Source: JAZNUH01 sp045592225
GTDB taxonomy: Bacteria; Bacillota; Clostridia; UMGS1883; UMGS1540
Assembly (NCBI GenBank): GCA_045592225.1
Contig: JAZNUH010000021.1
Span: 1-8,543, forward strand
Reading direction: 5' to 3'
Length of the DNA: 8,543 nucleotides
Positions 1 to 5,660 of this stretch are shown piece after piece. The translations under genes and the position numbers were made by a program. Position 1 is the first letter of the stretch, and each line of letters opens with the position of its first letter. The notes under the pieces are model-generated. The model did not search any database. It had not been told where the DNA came from and saw only the letters and a list, made by a program, of their open reading frames with translations.

Positions 1-30
1 GTTCATTGCATTGGTCTCCTTCCATGGCAT
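1..30 (-). CDS. IS481-like transposase, N-terminal fragment cut by the window edge
   Basis: Only ten codons are inside the window and they read MPWKETNAMN. From memory, openings of the form MPWKE-x-x-x-M are typical of IS481-type DDE (integrase-core) transposases, which cut and join the element's ends. A ribosome binding site (AAGGGGG) lies about 8 bases upstream of the ATG, and a TATAAT-like box is at 53-58. The next 110 bases carry three copies of a short motif and then a TGT...-type end, as expected for an insertion-sequence terminus. The family assignment rests on a very short peptide, so a related integrase-core family is possible. Whether the element is intact cannot be seen. Confidence 0.6.
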   Translation of the reverse strand, partial: MPWKETNAMN

Positions 31-52
31 AAATACCACCCCCTTCGATGGT

Positions 53-58
53 ATTATA
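53..58 (-). promoter_or_regulatory. TATAAT-like -10 box for the transposase fragment
   Basis: The minus strand reads TATAAT here, about 22 bases before the transposase ATG and just before its AAGGGGG ribosome site. No convincing -35 hexamer is present at 16-18 bases. This is at best a weak promoter, and it overlaps the first subterminal repeat region. Confidence 0.35.
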
Positions 59-66
59 TCATAAGG

Positions 67-132
67 ACTTACCGATGTGCTGACACAAACACTTACCGAT
101 GTCCTGACACATTCGACTTACCGATGTGCTGA
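67..132. repeat. Three subterminal direct repeats in the insertion-sequence end
   Basis: ACTTACCGATGT-G/C-CTGA occurs at 67, 91 and 116, so the period is 24-25 bases. The first two copies continue with CAC, while the third diverges into AAACCGGACA at the element edge. Repeats of this type inside insertion-sequence ends commonly serve as multiple transposase binding sites. That role is inferred here. Confidence 0.7.
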
Positions 133-150
133 AACCGGACATTCCATTAT

Positions 151-250
151 ATCCTTCCACTGTCTGCGATGTCCTCCATCTCAAAATCCCCCCTGAAATC
201 CTTTGGATTTCTTCCCCCCTTTAGGCAAGGGGGGCCGGTCGGGGAGGCTT
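151..250. repeat. Dispersed repeat, copy 1 (second copy at 4731-4830)
   Basis: From CTTCCAC-T/C-GTCTGCGAT through CTCCATCTCAAAATCCCCCC to the C6...G6 hairpin and a GTCGG-G/A-GAG tail, this stretch matches the copy upstream of the leader region with only a few differences. The core between about 177 and 211 is nearly identical in both. The C6/G6 arms at 214-219 and 229-234 enclose TTTAGGCAA. No coding is convincing, and the sequence resembles a small non-autonomous element or an intergenic palindromic repeat. Confidence 0.8.
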
Positions 251-412
251 GGAGCGGGTGCACAGGTATATTGCAGGGCAGGGGCTTGCTCCTGCCGGTT
301 GGTTTGTGGGATTTCTTCCCCCCTTTAGGCAAGGGGGGCTGGTCGGGGAGGCTTGGAGCGGGTGCACAGGTATATTGTAGGGCAGGGGCTTGCTCCTGCC
401 GTTTGGTTTGTG
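205..412. repeat. 104-bp tandem duplication with C6/G6 hairpins
   Basis: The unit at 205-308 is repeated at 309-412 with about three substitutions. Each unit starts GGATTTCTTCCCCCC, has arms CCCCCC and GGGGGG nine bases apart, and then carries a second hairpin (GGCAGG...CCTGCC around GGGCTTGCT). The high identity points to recent duplication or ongoing homogenisation. The phrase GTATATTGTAG in the unit also occurs at 4690-4700 beside the other dispersed repeat copy. Confidence 0.85.
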
Positions 413-427
413 AGGAAGATGATAAGC

Positions 428-465
428 AAAGAGCACCCAAAGCCTGCAGGCTTTGGTTGGTCTTT
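428..465 (-). terminator. Palindromic terminator candidate behind the large secreted-protein gene
   Basis: A perfect 20-bp palindrome, CCAAAGCCTGCAGGCTTTGG, is centred between 446 and 447. It extends outward with two mismatches to AAAGA...TCTTT arms. It begins about 20 bases after the stop codon of the large gene. The T-runs after the stem are short on either strand, so termination may be moderate and could act in both directions. Confidence 0.5.
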
Positions 466-485
466 TGAGGATTGAGTTTTATGAT

Positions 486-3400
486 TTATTCTGCTCTTTC
501 TATACGGATATTATCATAATAGCAAAGGTTTTCATCCGAGCCATTTCTCATCATAAGGCGTATACCGTTGCTGTGCTCTGTTGTAAGAGTGAATGTGCAG
601 CTAAATTCCTGCCACTGAAGGTTTTCTTCATCTGTTCCGGTAGCCTCTCCCATTGAAGTCGAAAAAACTGTTGAGCCGTTTGCAAGATCTTCAATTTTTA
701 TAAATCCGTCTGTACCAAGCTGCTTATAGTCAAAGGAGAGAATATATTCGCCGGGAGCATTTATCACTGTGCCCGGTATTGCACCGTCAGCTCTTGCCAT
801 TTCTGACAATGCTATGTAGTTTGTTCCTTCGGTTCCGCCTCCGTCTGTAATAAGGGCTTGCGCCGCTGTTGTGTTGGCAAATGTCCATACTGCCGGGATT
901 CCGTCTGTTACATCTTCAAAGCCCGGGTTTAAAGCATAGTTCCCGCCCGGGGTGTGCACAGGAATAAGTCTTATATTATCCCACACGCCTTCACCGTAGG
1001 TTGTAAACTGAACTGTTATTTTCTTCACTGCGCCTGTAAGCTCTGCCGCCAGATCGTTAAGACAGATATTATGGCGGTACATTCCGCCCCCTATATTATT
1101 ACTGTCATCTGCATACAGGTCATAGCCGGTTTCCCATGTATTGCTTGCACTTTGTCCCGACGCCGTGTTCACTGTAACCGTTACTGCCGTGGTGCTTCCG
1201 CTCTCGTATGAATCAAAGGTGAGGTGCCAGCTGTAATTTGTCGGGTCAGTGTATACATCCTCTCCCCCTTCAATTGTAACCGTCTGGCTTATACCTGCCG
1301 CTGTATTTTCATTTGTGTTATATACACGAACTGCATTTTTTCCGCCGTCTGTAGACGCATATTCAGCAACGGCTGAAGGCTCTGCTACATATGCACCGCC
1401 CTGCACACTGTTCCAGCCGACTATTTCGGTATCACCGCTTTTGCTGTATTCAAAGCCGGGGTTTACAATATAGTTTTTCTCTTCATCCACGTCCATTTTA
1501 ACAAGGCGTACATTATCATACATTACACCCTCTGCCCCGGTGCTCCAGGGATGGGCTCTCAATGAAACCCTGAGGATGTCCATTTCGCTGTTTACTCTTA
1601 CAAGCTTTTTGTATGTTGCCCAGGGGACATTTGCAAGAGTTCCCTGTCCTGTTGCCGGCAGAGTTTCATCCACTATCTTTGCCCATGCACCATTGGTTAT
1701 ATTAAGATATGCCCAGCCTGCCGTGTTTGCTTTGTATTTAACCTCAAGCAGGTATACCTCGCCCTCATTTATACCGCTGTAAATCTGGTCCACGCTACCT
1801 GCGCCTGCAATGTTATTGCCGTTTGCGTCAATATTTGGCAGTAGGTGTACATAATTATCTTCTCCCTCTGCCGCGGGCTTTGCCACAAGCTGAACTACCG
1901 CTGATTCATTACCCCAACCGGTAAGCCCGTCTGAAAAGCCTCCGTTGGTCAGTACATTTTGTGTGTCAAGGTCGGGTGATGTAAGCTTGCACAGCACCGC
2001 CTGATAGGGATTGAGACTTACATTCAGCACAGAATTCTGAAGTGTTACTCCGCCTGTAGCACCGTTTATTACAGAAAGTCCGGTGCTTGCCGGCAGCTGT
2101 GCACCATTTTTTGTAAGAGGCACCTGTGCGCTTGCTGCCGATGAGCTTCTGTTTAAAACTGCGGCATAAATATCTGCCCCGTCCCGCCATACCTCATACC
2201 ACAAAAGGTTGGTATAGCTCTTTGTAACCGTTTCGAATTCTCCTCTGCCGTAATGCGCGAACAGATGCGGCATATCCTTTTCATATGTAGATACCATGGT
2301 GTTCCAGTATCTGCCTTCATTAAGGTCGCTGTCCAAGGTGGGGTCATCGGGCACCCAGGTATAATATCCAACGCCGTGTGCTCCGCCCATAAGCGCCTGA
2401 TAAAGCTCTGCCCTGAGCATTTCAGCTGTGGGGGTTATGCCCTTCCACGAAAATGCCTGAACAATAGCATATACAGGTTTTACTCCTCTTGCCCCCTCTA
2501 CCGCTGCCAGGGTCATATCACCCACGTGCTTGCTGAAATCTTCTGTGCCGGGATAGGGGTCTATACCCAGACAATCAACGTATTTTGCAGACAGTGAGTA
2601 TCTTCCCTTCTGGTCCTCGCACAGAAATACGGGGTGGGCATCATCTATGGTTCTTATGGTTTTGTAGGAGTTGCGAAGAATGTCCTTCATCGCTTCCTCT
2701 CCGCCGAATGATGCTGCATGGGAGAAGGGTTCATCCATTACCATGTAACAGAAAACAGCGGGATGGTCCTTTATATATTCTACAAACTGTGCAATATTGG
2801 CTGCATTTGCACTGTGTCCTGCCGGTCTCATTCCCCAGTAGCATACAACTGCCGCCTTCAGCCCCTTTGCGTGAATATTATCAAGCTCGGCAAGGCTTGT
2901 ATCTCTGTCAAGACCGTTCGACGGCGCCCACTGGATTACGTTTACACCGGCAGCTGCGGCATCCTCGTAGTCGTTTAAATCAAAATGGTATGCCATAACG
3001 GGACTGAAGGGCTTGCCGTCCACCATATATACCCCGTCCTGAGTTATTGAGGTAGGCCTGTCAATTCTGTATATTTTTTCGGATATTGTTTCAACTATCG
3101 CCCCTCTGTTGTCCTTTATTGTTGCCCTGAGAGTGTATTCCACCTTCTTATCCAGCTCACTTATATCCATTTCCTTGACAAGGGTGTTTTGCGTAAAAGT
3201 GAGGTTTTGCTCTTCCACCTCTTTTACATCTCCGTTTAAAATTGCAATATCAACGGTATATCCCGTATCGGTATAAAATGCGTCCATTTTAAGTGTTACC
3301 GTTGCTTCATCAAATTCCTGATAATAGAAAATCCAGTCTGTCTGCATTTCAAACTGCTTGGGCCCCTCTATAAGCTTAAGACTTATATCGTCAAGGTAAA

Positions 3401-4427
3401 TTACTGTCCCCTCTGAATAGGTACGGGGCATTATTGTCAGCGTATCGGCACCGTCTGCTACATAGAATTCATATTCAGCATATGTCCAGGCCTGTGCGGA
3501 TGTAAAGCTGCTTGAATACATTTCCTTAACGTACTGACCGTCGCCCCACATTTCAAACTTTACATTCATACCGCTTGATGTGGTAGTGCCTTTATACCAG
3601 AAAGAAAGTCTGTATCTGCATCTTTCACTTACAGGAATATTTTGTTGTGCCAAAAACGGATTGTCTCCTGCCCTTGTATCCATTTTAACGGCATAATTGC
3701 CGCTGTGAACATTTGCAGCATTGTCCGATGCCTTTACAAGGCTGAGTACACTTCCGTTTGTCCAGGTGGTCATATTGCCCCACTCATCCGCAGCGGTTTT
3801 TGCCGGATTTACACTTTCAAAACCGCCGTTGCGAATATATTCTTCGCCGGTGCTTTTCAGGTATACATTGTCAAAATTACAGCCTGCACCGCCCGCAATC
3901 AGGGTTACGCCTATTGCTGTAAGCTTGTCACTCCTGCTTTGAGTAATCCAGCTCAAATCATATTTAAGCTCGTTCCACTGCCACAGTGTTGCGTGTATCT
4001 GACTTTTTTTATCTGCTACATCAGCGGCGTTTCTTACAACATTTACGCGCTGTGTCAAATTACTTCCGTTTTCAAAGGTTGCCTTTACCTCAAAGGCAGG
4101 AAAGCCACCTTTATTATATTCCATATCAAGGCTGAGTTCATAGCCGAAATTACCTCCGCCCTGTGCCCATTCGCTTATGACGACATTCTGATACAGCGCA
4201 GATGCCGGAACCATTACAGCATAAGCCTCTCCGTCTGTAATTCCGTATCCTGCTTTATTTGTAGCATGAGTGTTGGTCCAACCGGTTATGTTGGTTGAAC
4301 CTGCCACAGCTCCGGTCTGAAAATCCCCGTTTACAAGTAGGTTTACAGGTGTTGATGCGTAGTAGGTTACAGGTAAGAGTGTTACCACCATTAACATACA
4401 TACAAAGATTGCCAATAATTTTTTCAT
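486..4427 (-). CDS. Secreted multimodular glycoside-hydrolase-like protein with five carbohydrate-binding-like modules
   Basis: This is a 1313-residue extracellular protein, probably acting on a plant or host glycan; the substrate is unknown. I chose the ATG at 4427 because AAGGAGG lies six bases upstream and MKKLLAIF opens a signal peptide, probably cleaved after YYA (residue 24). An in-frame ATG 12 codons earlier has no ribosome site. Two jelly-roll modules (about 29-191 and 197-352) precede a beta-sandwich (about 357-460) and a TIM barrel (about 461-725). A small beta domain (about 736-815) and three more modules (824-977, 985-1156, 1163-1310) follow. All five modules start near N-x-GF or NGDF and end in a variant of YDN-I/V-RL. 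In the barrel, MDEP (E566) looks like a strand-4 acid/base, followed by GIDPYP, IVQAFSW (Q657) and GYYTW. The usual strand-7 glutamate is replaced by Gln. No dockerin, LPXTG or SLH domain is present. Expression probably depends on the upstream leader and terminator. Confidence 0.85.
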   Translation of the reverse strand: MKKLLAIFVCMLMVVTLLPVTYYASTPVNLLVNGDFQTGAVAGSTNITGWTNTHATNKAGYGITDGEAYAVMVPASALYQNVVISEWAQGGGNFGYELSLDMEYNKGGFPAFEVKATFENGSNLTQRVNVVRNAADVADKKSQIHATLWQWNELKYDLSWITQSRSDKLTAIGVTLIAGGAGCNFDNVYLKSTGEEYIRNGGFESVNPAKTAADEWGNMTTWTNGSVLSLVKASDNAANVHSGNYAVKMDTRAGDNPFLAQQNIPVSERCRYRLSFWYKGTTTSSGMNVKFEMWGDGQYVKEMYSSSFTSAQAWTYAEYEFYVADGADTLTIMPRTYSEGTVIYLDDISLKLIEGPKQFEMQTDWIFYYQEFDEATVTLKMDAFYTDTGYTVDIAILNGDVKEVEEQNLTFTQNTLVKEMDISELDKKVEYTLRATIKDNRGAIVETISEKIYRIDRPTSITQDGVYMVDGKPFSPVMAYHFDLNDYEDAAAAGVNVIQWAPSNGLDRDTSLAELDNIHAKGLKAAVVCYWGMRPAGHSANAANIAQFVEYIKDHPAVFCYMVMDEPFSHAASFGGEEAMKDILRNSYKTIRTIDDAHPVFLCEDQKGRYSLSAKYVDCLGIDPYPGTEDFSKHVGDMTLAAVEGARGVKPVYAIVQAFSWKGITPTAEMLRAELYQALMGGAHGVGYYTWVPDDPTLDSDLNEGRYWNTMVSTYEKDMPHLFAHYGRGEFETVTKSYTNLLWYEVWRDGADIYAAVLNRSSSAASAQVPLTKNGAQLPASTGLSVINGATGGVTLQNSVLNVSLNPYQAVLCKLTSPDLDTQNVLTNGGFSDGLTGWGNESAVVQLVAKPAAEGEDNYVHLLPNIDANGNNIAGAGSVDQIYSGINEGEVYLLEVKYKANTAGWAYLNITNGAWAKIVDETLPATGQGTLANVPWATYKKLVRVNSEMDILRVSLRAHPWSTGAEGVMYDNVRLVKMDVDEEKNYIVNPGFEYSKSGDTEIVGWNSVQGGAYVAEPSAVAEYASTDGGKNAVRVYNTNENTAAGISQTVTIEGGEDVYTDPTNYSWHLTFDSYESGSTTAVTVTVNTASGQSASNTWETGYDLYADDSNNIGGGMYRHNICLNDLAAELTGAVKKITVQFTTYGEGVWDNIRLIPVHTPGGNYALNPGFEDVTDGIPAVWTFANTTAAQALITDGGGTEGTNYIALSEMARADGAIPGTVINAPGEYILSFDYKQLGTDGFIKIEDLANGSTVFSTSMGEATGTDEENLQWQEFSCTFTLTTEHSNGIRLMMRNGSDENLCYYDNIRIERAE

Positions 4428-4433
4428 ATAAAG

Positions 4434-4440
4434 CCTCCTT
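4434..4440 (-). promoter_or_regulatory. Ribosome binding site that fixes the large gene's start
   Basis: The minus strand reads AAGGAGG, then CTTTAT, then ATG. This consensus site at six bases decides for the ATG at 4427. The in-frame ATG at 4463 lies directly against the terminator U-run and has no ribosome site. Confidence 0.9.
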
Positions 4441-4461
4441 TTTAAATTAATTTTTGCAAAC

Positions 4462-4483
4462 AAAAAGACACCATAATGGTGTC
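4462..4483 (-). terminator. Intrinsic terminator between the leader frame and the large gene (attenuator candidate)
   Basis: On the minus strand GACACCAT, one T, and ATGGTGTC form a perfect 8-bp stem followed directly by five T and a G. A further 7-bp pair, TTGCAAA and TTTGCAA (4489-4495 and 4454-4460), brackets the hairpin and could extend it. It stands downstream of a strong promoter and 22 bases before the large gene's ribosome site. No second promoter is visible between them, so transcripts must read through it. Confidence 0.8.
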
Positions 4484-4586
4484 ATTCATTTGCAATATTG
4501 CGCGCGGAAAGGTAAACTGCAAACACAGGGGGGTGCTCACAACTTATGTCCACGCTTATGAACGAGTAAGAATCAGTCTTTTTCAT
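4482..4586 (-). CDS. 34-residue leader peptide candidate
   Basis: A short frame starts MKKTDSYSFISVDISC and ends ARNIANE. Its ATG stands nine bases after a consensus AAGGAGG. Its TGA stop overlaps the first arm of the terminator hairpin. The promoter lies so close that the predicted transcript begins at or just before the ribosome site. The peptide has no recognisable domain, no membrane segment and no run of one amino acid; it is mildly serine-rich (five of 34). The position suggests a leader whose translation influences folding of the downstream terminator, as in classical attenuation. It could instead be a chance frame inside a regulatory leader RNA, but the good ribosome site argues against that. 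Confidence 0.55.
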   Translation of the reverse strand: MKKTDSYSFISVDISCEHPPVFAVYLSARNIANE

Positions 4587-4595
4587 CTGCTTCGT

Positions 4596-4602
4596 CCTCC
4601 TT
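4596..4602 (-). promoter_or_regulatory. Ribosome binding site of the leader frame
   Basis: Consensus AAGGAGG lies nine bases before the leader ATG. It sits 6-13 bases downstream of the -10 box, so the expected transcription start falls at its edge and the 5' untranslated region is only about 17 bases. Confidence 0.7.
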
Positions 4603-4608
4603 GCGCAG

Positions 4609-4638
4609 ATTATAACATGGGAAACATTTTTGTGTCAA
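4609..4638 (-). promoter_or_regulatory. Strong sigma-A-type promoter for the leader and the large gene
   Basis: On the minus strand a perfect TTGACA (4633-4638) is followed after 18 bases by a perfect TATAAT (4609-4614). This is the best housekeeping promoter match in the window. It fires toward the leader frame, the terminator and the large secreted protein. Confidence 0.85.
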
Positions 4639-4646
4639 TAGTTTTA

Positions 4647-4684
4647 TTTGTAAAATGACAATTTTTTTGTTTGTAAAAGTGACA
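4647..4684 (-). promoter_or_regulatory. Paired direct repeats upstream of the -35 box (operator candidate)
   Basis: The minus strand carries TGTCACTTTTACAAA (4670-4684) and TGTCATTTTACAAA (4647-4660). They differ by one substitution or indel and are spaced about 23-24 bases, a little over two helix turns. They lie directly upstream of the -35 hexamer, where an activator or repressor could bind. TGACACAAAA at 4680 and TTTTTGTGTCA at 4627 also form an inverted pair that brackets the region. No regulator gene is in view. Confidence 0.45.
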
Positions 4685-4730
4685 CAAAAGTATATTGTAG
4701 TGGCGGAGTTCCATTCCCACCCGTTTGGAG

Positions 4731-4830
4731 TCTTTCCACCGTCTGCGATAGTTCTCCATCTCAAAATCCCCCCTGAAATCCTTTGGATTTCTCCCCCCTT
4801 CAGGCAAGGGGGGCAAGTCGGAGAGAAGGC
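4731..4830. repeat. Dispersed repeat, copy 2
   Basis: Matches 151-250. It has the same CCACC/TGTCTGCGAT start, the nearly identical CTCCATCTCAAAATCCCCCC core, and C6/G6 arms at 4793-4798 and 4808-4813 around TTCAGGCAA. It is single here, without the 104-bp duplication. It lies immediately before the first unit of the structured array. Frames through it give peptides such as PPLPEGGRNPKD, which I regard as spurious. Confidence 0.8.
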
Positions 4831-4834
4831 TGCA

Positions 4835-5074
4835 ATTTTCACATCCCGCATTAAGGGATAGGGAAAATGATTCAGAACAAGCGAACAGAGCCCGAAGGGT
4901 GGAACCGTCGGCTATATGAGATATGCCGACGGCTATGTTCGTTTGTAACAAAAGGGCACTAAAAAAAGCAACCCGATTCATTAAATCGGGTTGCATCCAA
5001 TAAACAAATCAAAACGCACTAAACATTCGTTTTGTGTTGTCTCTATAAACATTTGCCCTTTTGTGCTCTGGGAC
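4835..5074. repeat. Structured element unit A of the tandem array
   Basis: Part 1 is a hairpin with arms ATTTTC and GAAAAT (4835-4868) enclosing TCCC...GGGA. Part 2 is an 11-bp stem (ACAAGCGAACA at 4877, TGTTCGTTTGT at 4936, one wobble). It encloses a CCC-GAA-GGG hairpin and a perfect CCGTCGGC/GCCGACGG stem whose tip reads ATAT-GAG-ATAT. Part 3 is an 11-bp perfect stem (ACAAAAGGGCA at 4948, TGCCCTTTTGT at 5054) enclosing the GCAACCCGATT hairpin and an AT-rich stretch. There is no coding and no known RNA family I can name. The transcribed strand is uncertain. Confidence 0.75.
4961..4994 (-). terminator. Terminator-like hairpin inside unit A
   Basis: An 11-bp perfect stem GCAACCCGATT/AATCGGGTTGC with a five-base loop is followed on the minus strand by seven T. 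By form this is a textbook intrinsic terminator for minus-strand transcripts arriving from the ferritin side. It is also a fixed component of the array unit. Confidence 0.7.
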
Positions 5075-5199
5075 ATTTTCACATACCGCCTGAAGGGGTA
5101 GGGAAAATTAGTGCAGAATAAACGAATACAACCCTTGGGCGGAGCCGTCGGCAGTACGTGGTACGGCGACGGTTGGATTCGTTTATAGTTTGACGGCAT

Positions 5200-5226
5200 A
5201 AAAAGAAATCCGCAAAAGCGGATTTC
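5200..5226 (-). terminator. Terminator-like hairpin inside unit B
   Basis: A 9-bp perfect stem GAAATCCGC/GCGGATTTC with a four-base loop is followed on the minus strand by five T. On the plus strand TTCGTCTTT follows, so weak action in that direction is possible too. Confidence 0.65.
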
Positions 5227-5229
5227 TTC

Positions 5230-5290
5230 GTCTTTCATCTTATTTTGTACTTTCTTTTGTTTCGTTCAATCGATTTCCTTTGCCGTCAAA
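5230..5290. other. T-rich strand inside domain 3 of unit B
   Basis: Between the unit B hairpin and the closing arm of stem 3 lies a pyrimidine-rich stretch (CTTTCATCTTATTTTG and onward) without coding or clear pairing. The equivalent parts of units A and C are likewise AT-rich and unpaired, so a low-structure segment appears to be a normal component of the third domain. Confidence 0.4.
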
Positions 5291-5301
5291 CGTTCTGTGC
5301 A

Positions 5302-5660
5302 ATTTTCACATCCCGCCTGAAGGGGTAGGGAAAATTTCTTGGAATAGTCGAACTGAACCTGAAAGGTGAAACCCGAAGGCGTAAAATGTCAAAGCCTACG
5401 GCTTTGCGGGGTCCCCAAAAGTCGCAAGACTTTTAGGGGTAAGGAGCAAGCGAGCTGAAACGTACAAGTTTTGGTAAAAACTTGTACCATAGCGAAACTT
5501 GCGACGTTGTCGGGGGTGAAGTTCGGCTATAGCAAAAGACACAAAAAAGAACAAACCGCTTTTGTGGTGTGTCCCTATAATGTAAAAACTCTATTAACTT
5601 TAGGTGTGCACTTTTATTTAAAATGCAATTTATATACCCCCGTCTTTTGCGATCCGGGGA
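5302..5660. repeat. Structured element unit C of the tandem array, with enlarged middle domain
   Basis: Hairpin 1 (5302-5335) keeps the conserved arms. Stem 2 (TAGTCGAACT at 5345, AGTTCGGCTA at 5520, one wobble) encloses a much larger domain than in A and B. It holds ACCT-GAA-AGGT, AAAGCC-TAC-GGCTTT, a CCCC-AAAAGTC-GCAA-GACTTTT-GGGG hairpin with a GNRA-type loop on the plus strand, and an 11-bp GTACAAGTTTT/AAAACTTGTAC hairpin. Stem 3 is a perfect 9 bp (GCAAAAGAC at 5532, GTCTTTTGC at 5642). Near the start of stem 3, six A (six T on the minus strand) follow a weaker hairpin. No coding frame is convincing. Confidence 0.7.

Larger units (their letters stand above)
1..141 (-). mobile_element. End of an insertion sequence (IS481-like)
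   Basis: Read on the minus strand, the sequence starts TGTCCGG at 141 and runs through three repeats of a motif containing ACATCGGTAAGT into the transposase start. TGT at the outer edge is usual for IS481 and IS3-related elements. The boundary at 141 is inferred from that trinucleotide and from the fact that similarity to another repeat of this window begins about ten bases further on. The other end and the target duplication are outside the window. Confidence 0.55.
5075..5301. repeat. Structured element unit B of the tandem array
   Basis: Same order of parts as unit A. Hairpin 1 (5075-5108) has the ATTTTC/GAAAAT arms and TACC...GGTA inside, a paired change from unit A. Stem 2 is a perfect 10 bp (ATAAACGAAT at 5118, ATTCGTTTAT at 5177). 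It encloses CC-CTTG-GG and CCGTCG/CGACGG with tip GTAC-GTG-GTAC. Stem 3 is a perfect 11 bp (GTTTGACGGCA at 5188, TGCCGTCAAAC at 5281) around a GAAATCCGC hairpin. Sequence similarity outside hairpin 1 is low, but the pairing pattern is retained. Confidence 0.75.

Noticed and set aside
2253..2998. Overlapping plus-strand frames of 114 and 137 codons
   Set aside because: Both are antisense shadows of the TIM-barrel coding sequence, and the composition is rich in Cys, Arg and Pro without any motif.
3642..4298. A 218-codon plus-strand frame opposite the secreted-protein gene
   Set aside because: It lies wholly antisense to a long, well-supported coding region, has no ribosome site of note, and its residues show no domain. 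It mirrors the codon bias of the true gene.
4428..4463. Upstream ATG adding 12 residues to the secreted protein
   Set aside because: No ribosome site, start directly against the terminator T-run, and the added charged residues would spoil a normal signal peptide.
4573..4996. Minus-strand frames of 92 and 128 codons through the dispersed repeat and unit A
   Set aside because: The peptides consist of repeat translation (LPPLPEGGRNPKDFRGDFEM type) and hairpin translation. The same phrase comes from the left repeat copy, so it reflects the DNA repeat and not a protein.
5141..5176. Group II intron domain V in unit B (GAGCCGT...ACGGTT)
   Set aside because: The outer bases resemble domain V, but the catalytic AGC triad and two-base bulge are absent. 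The other units keep the hairpin without that resemblance, and no intron reverse transcriptase is present.
4835..5660. Retron or diversity-generating system RNA
   Set aside because: No reverse transcriptase or effector gene is in the window, and no template/variable repeat pair was seen.
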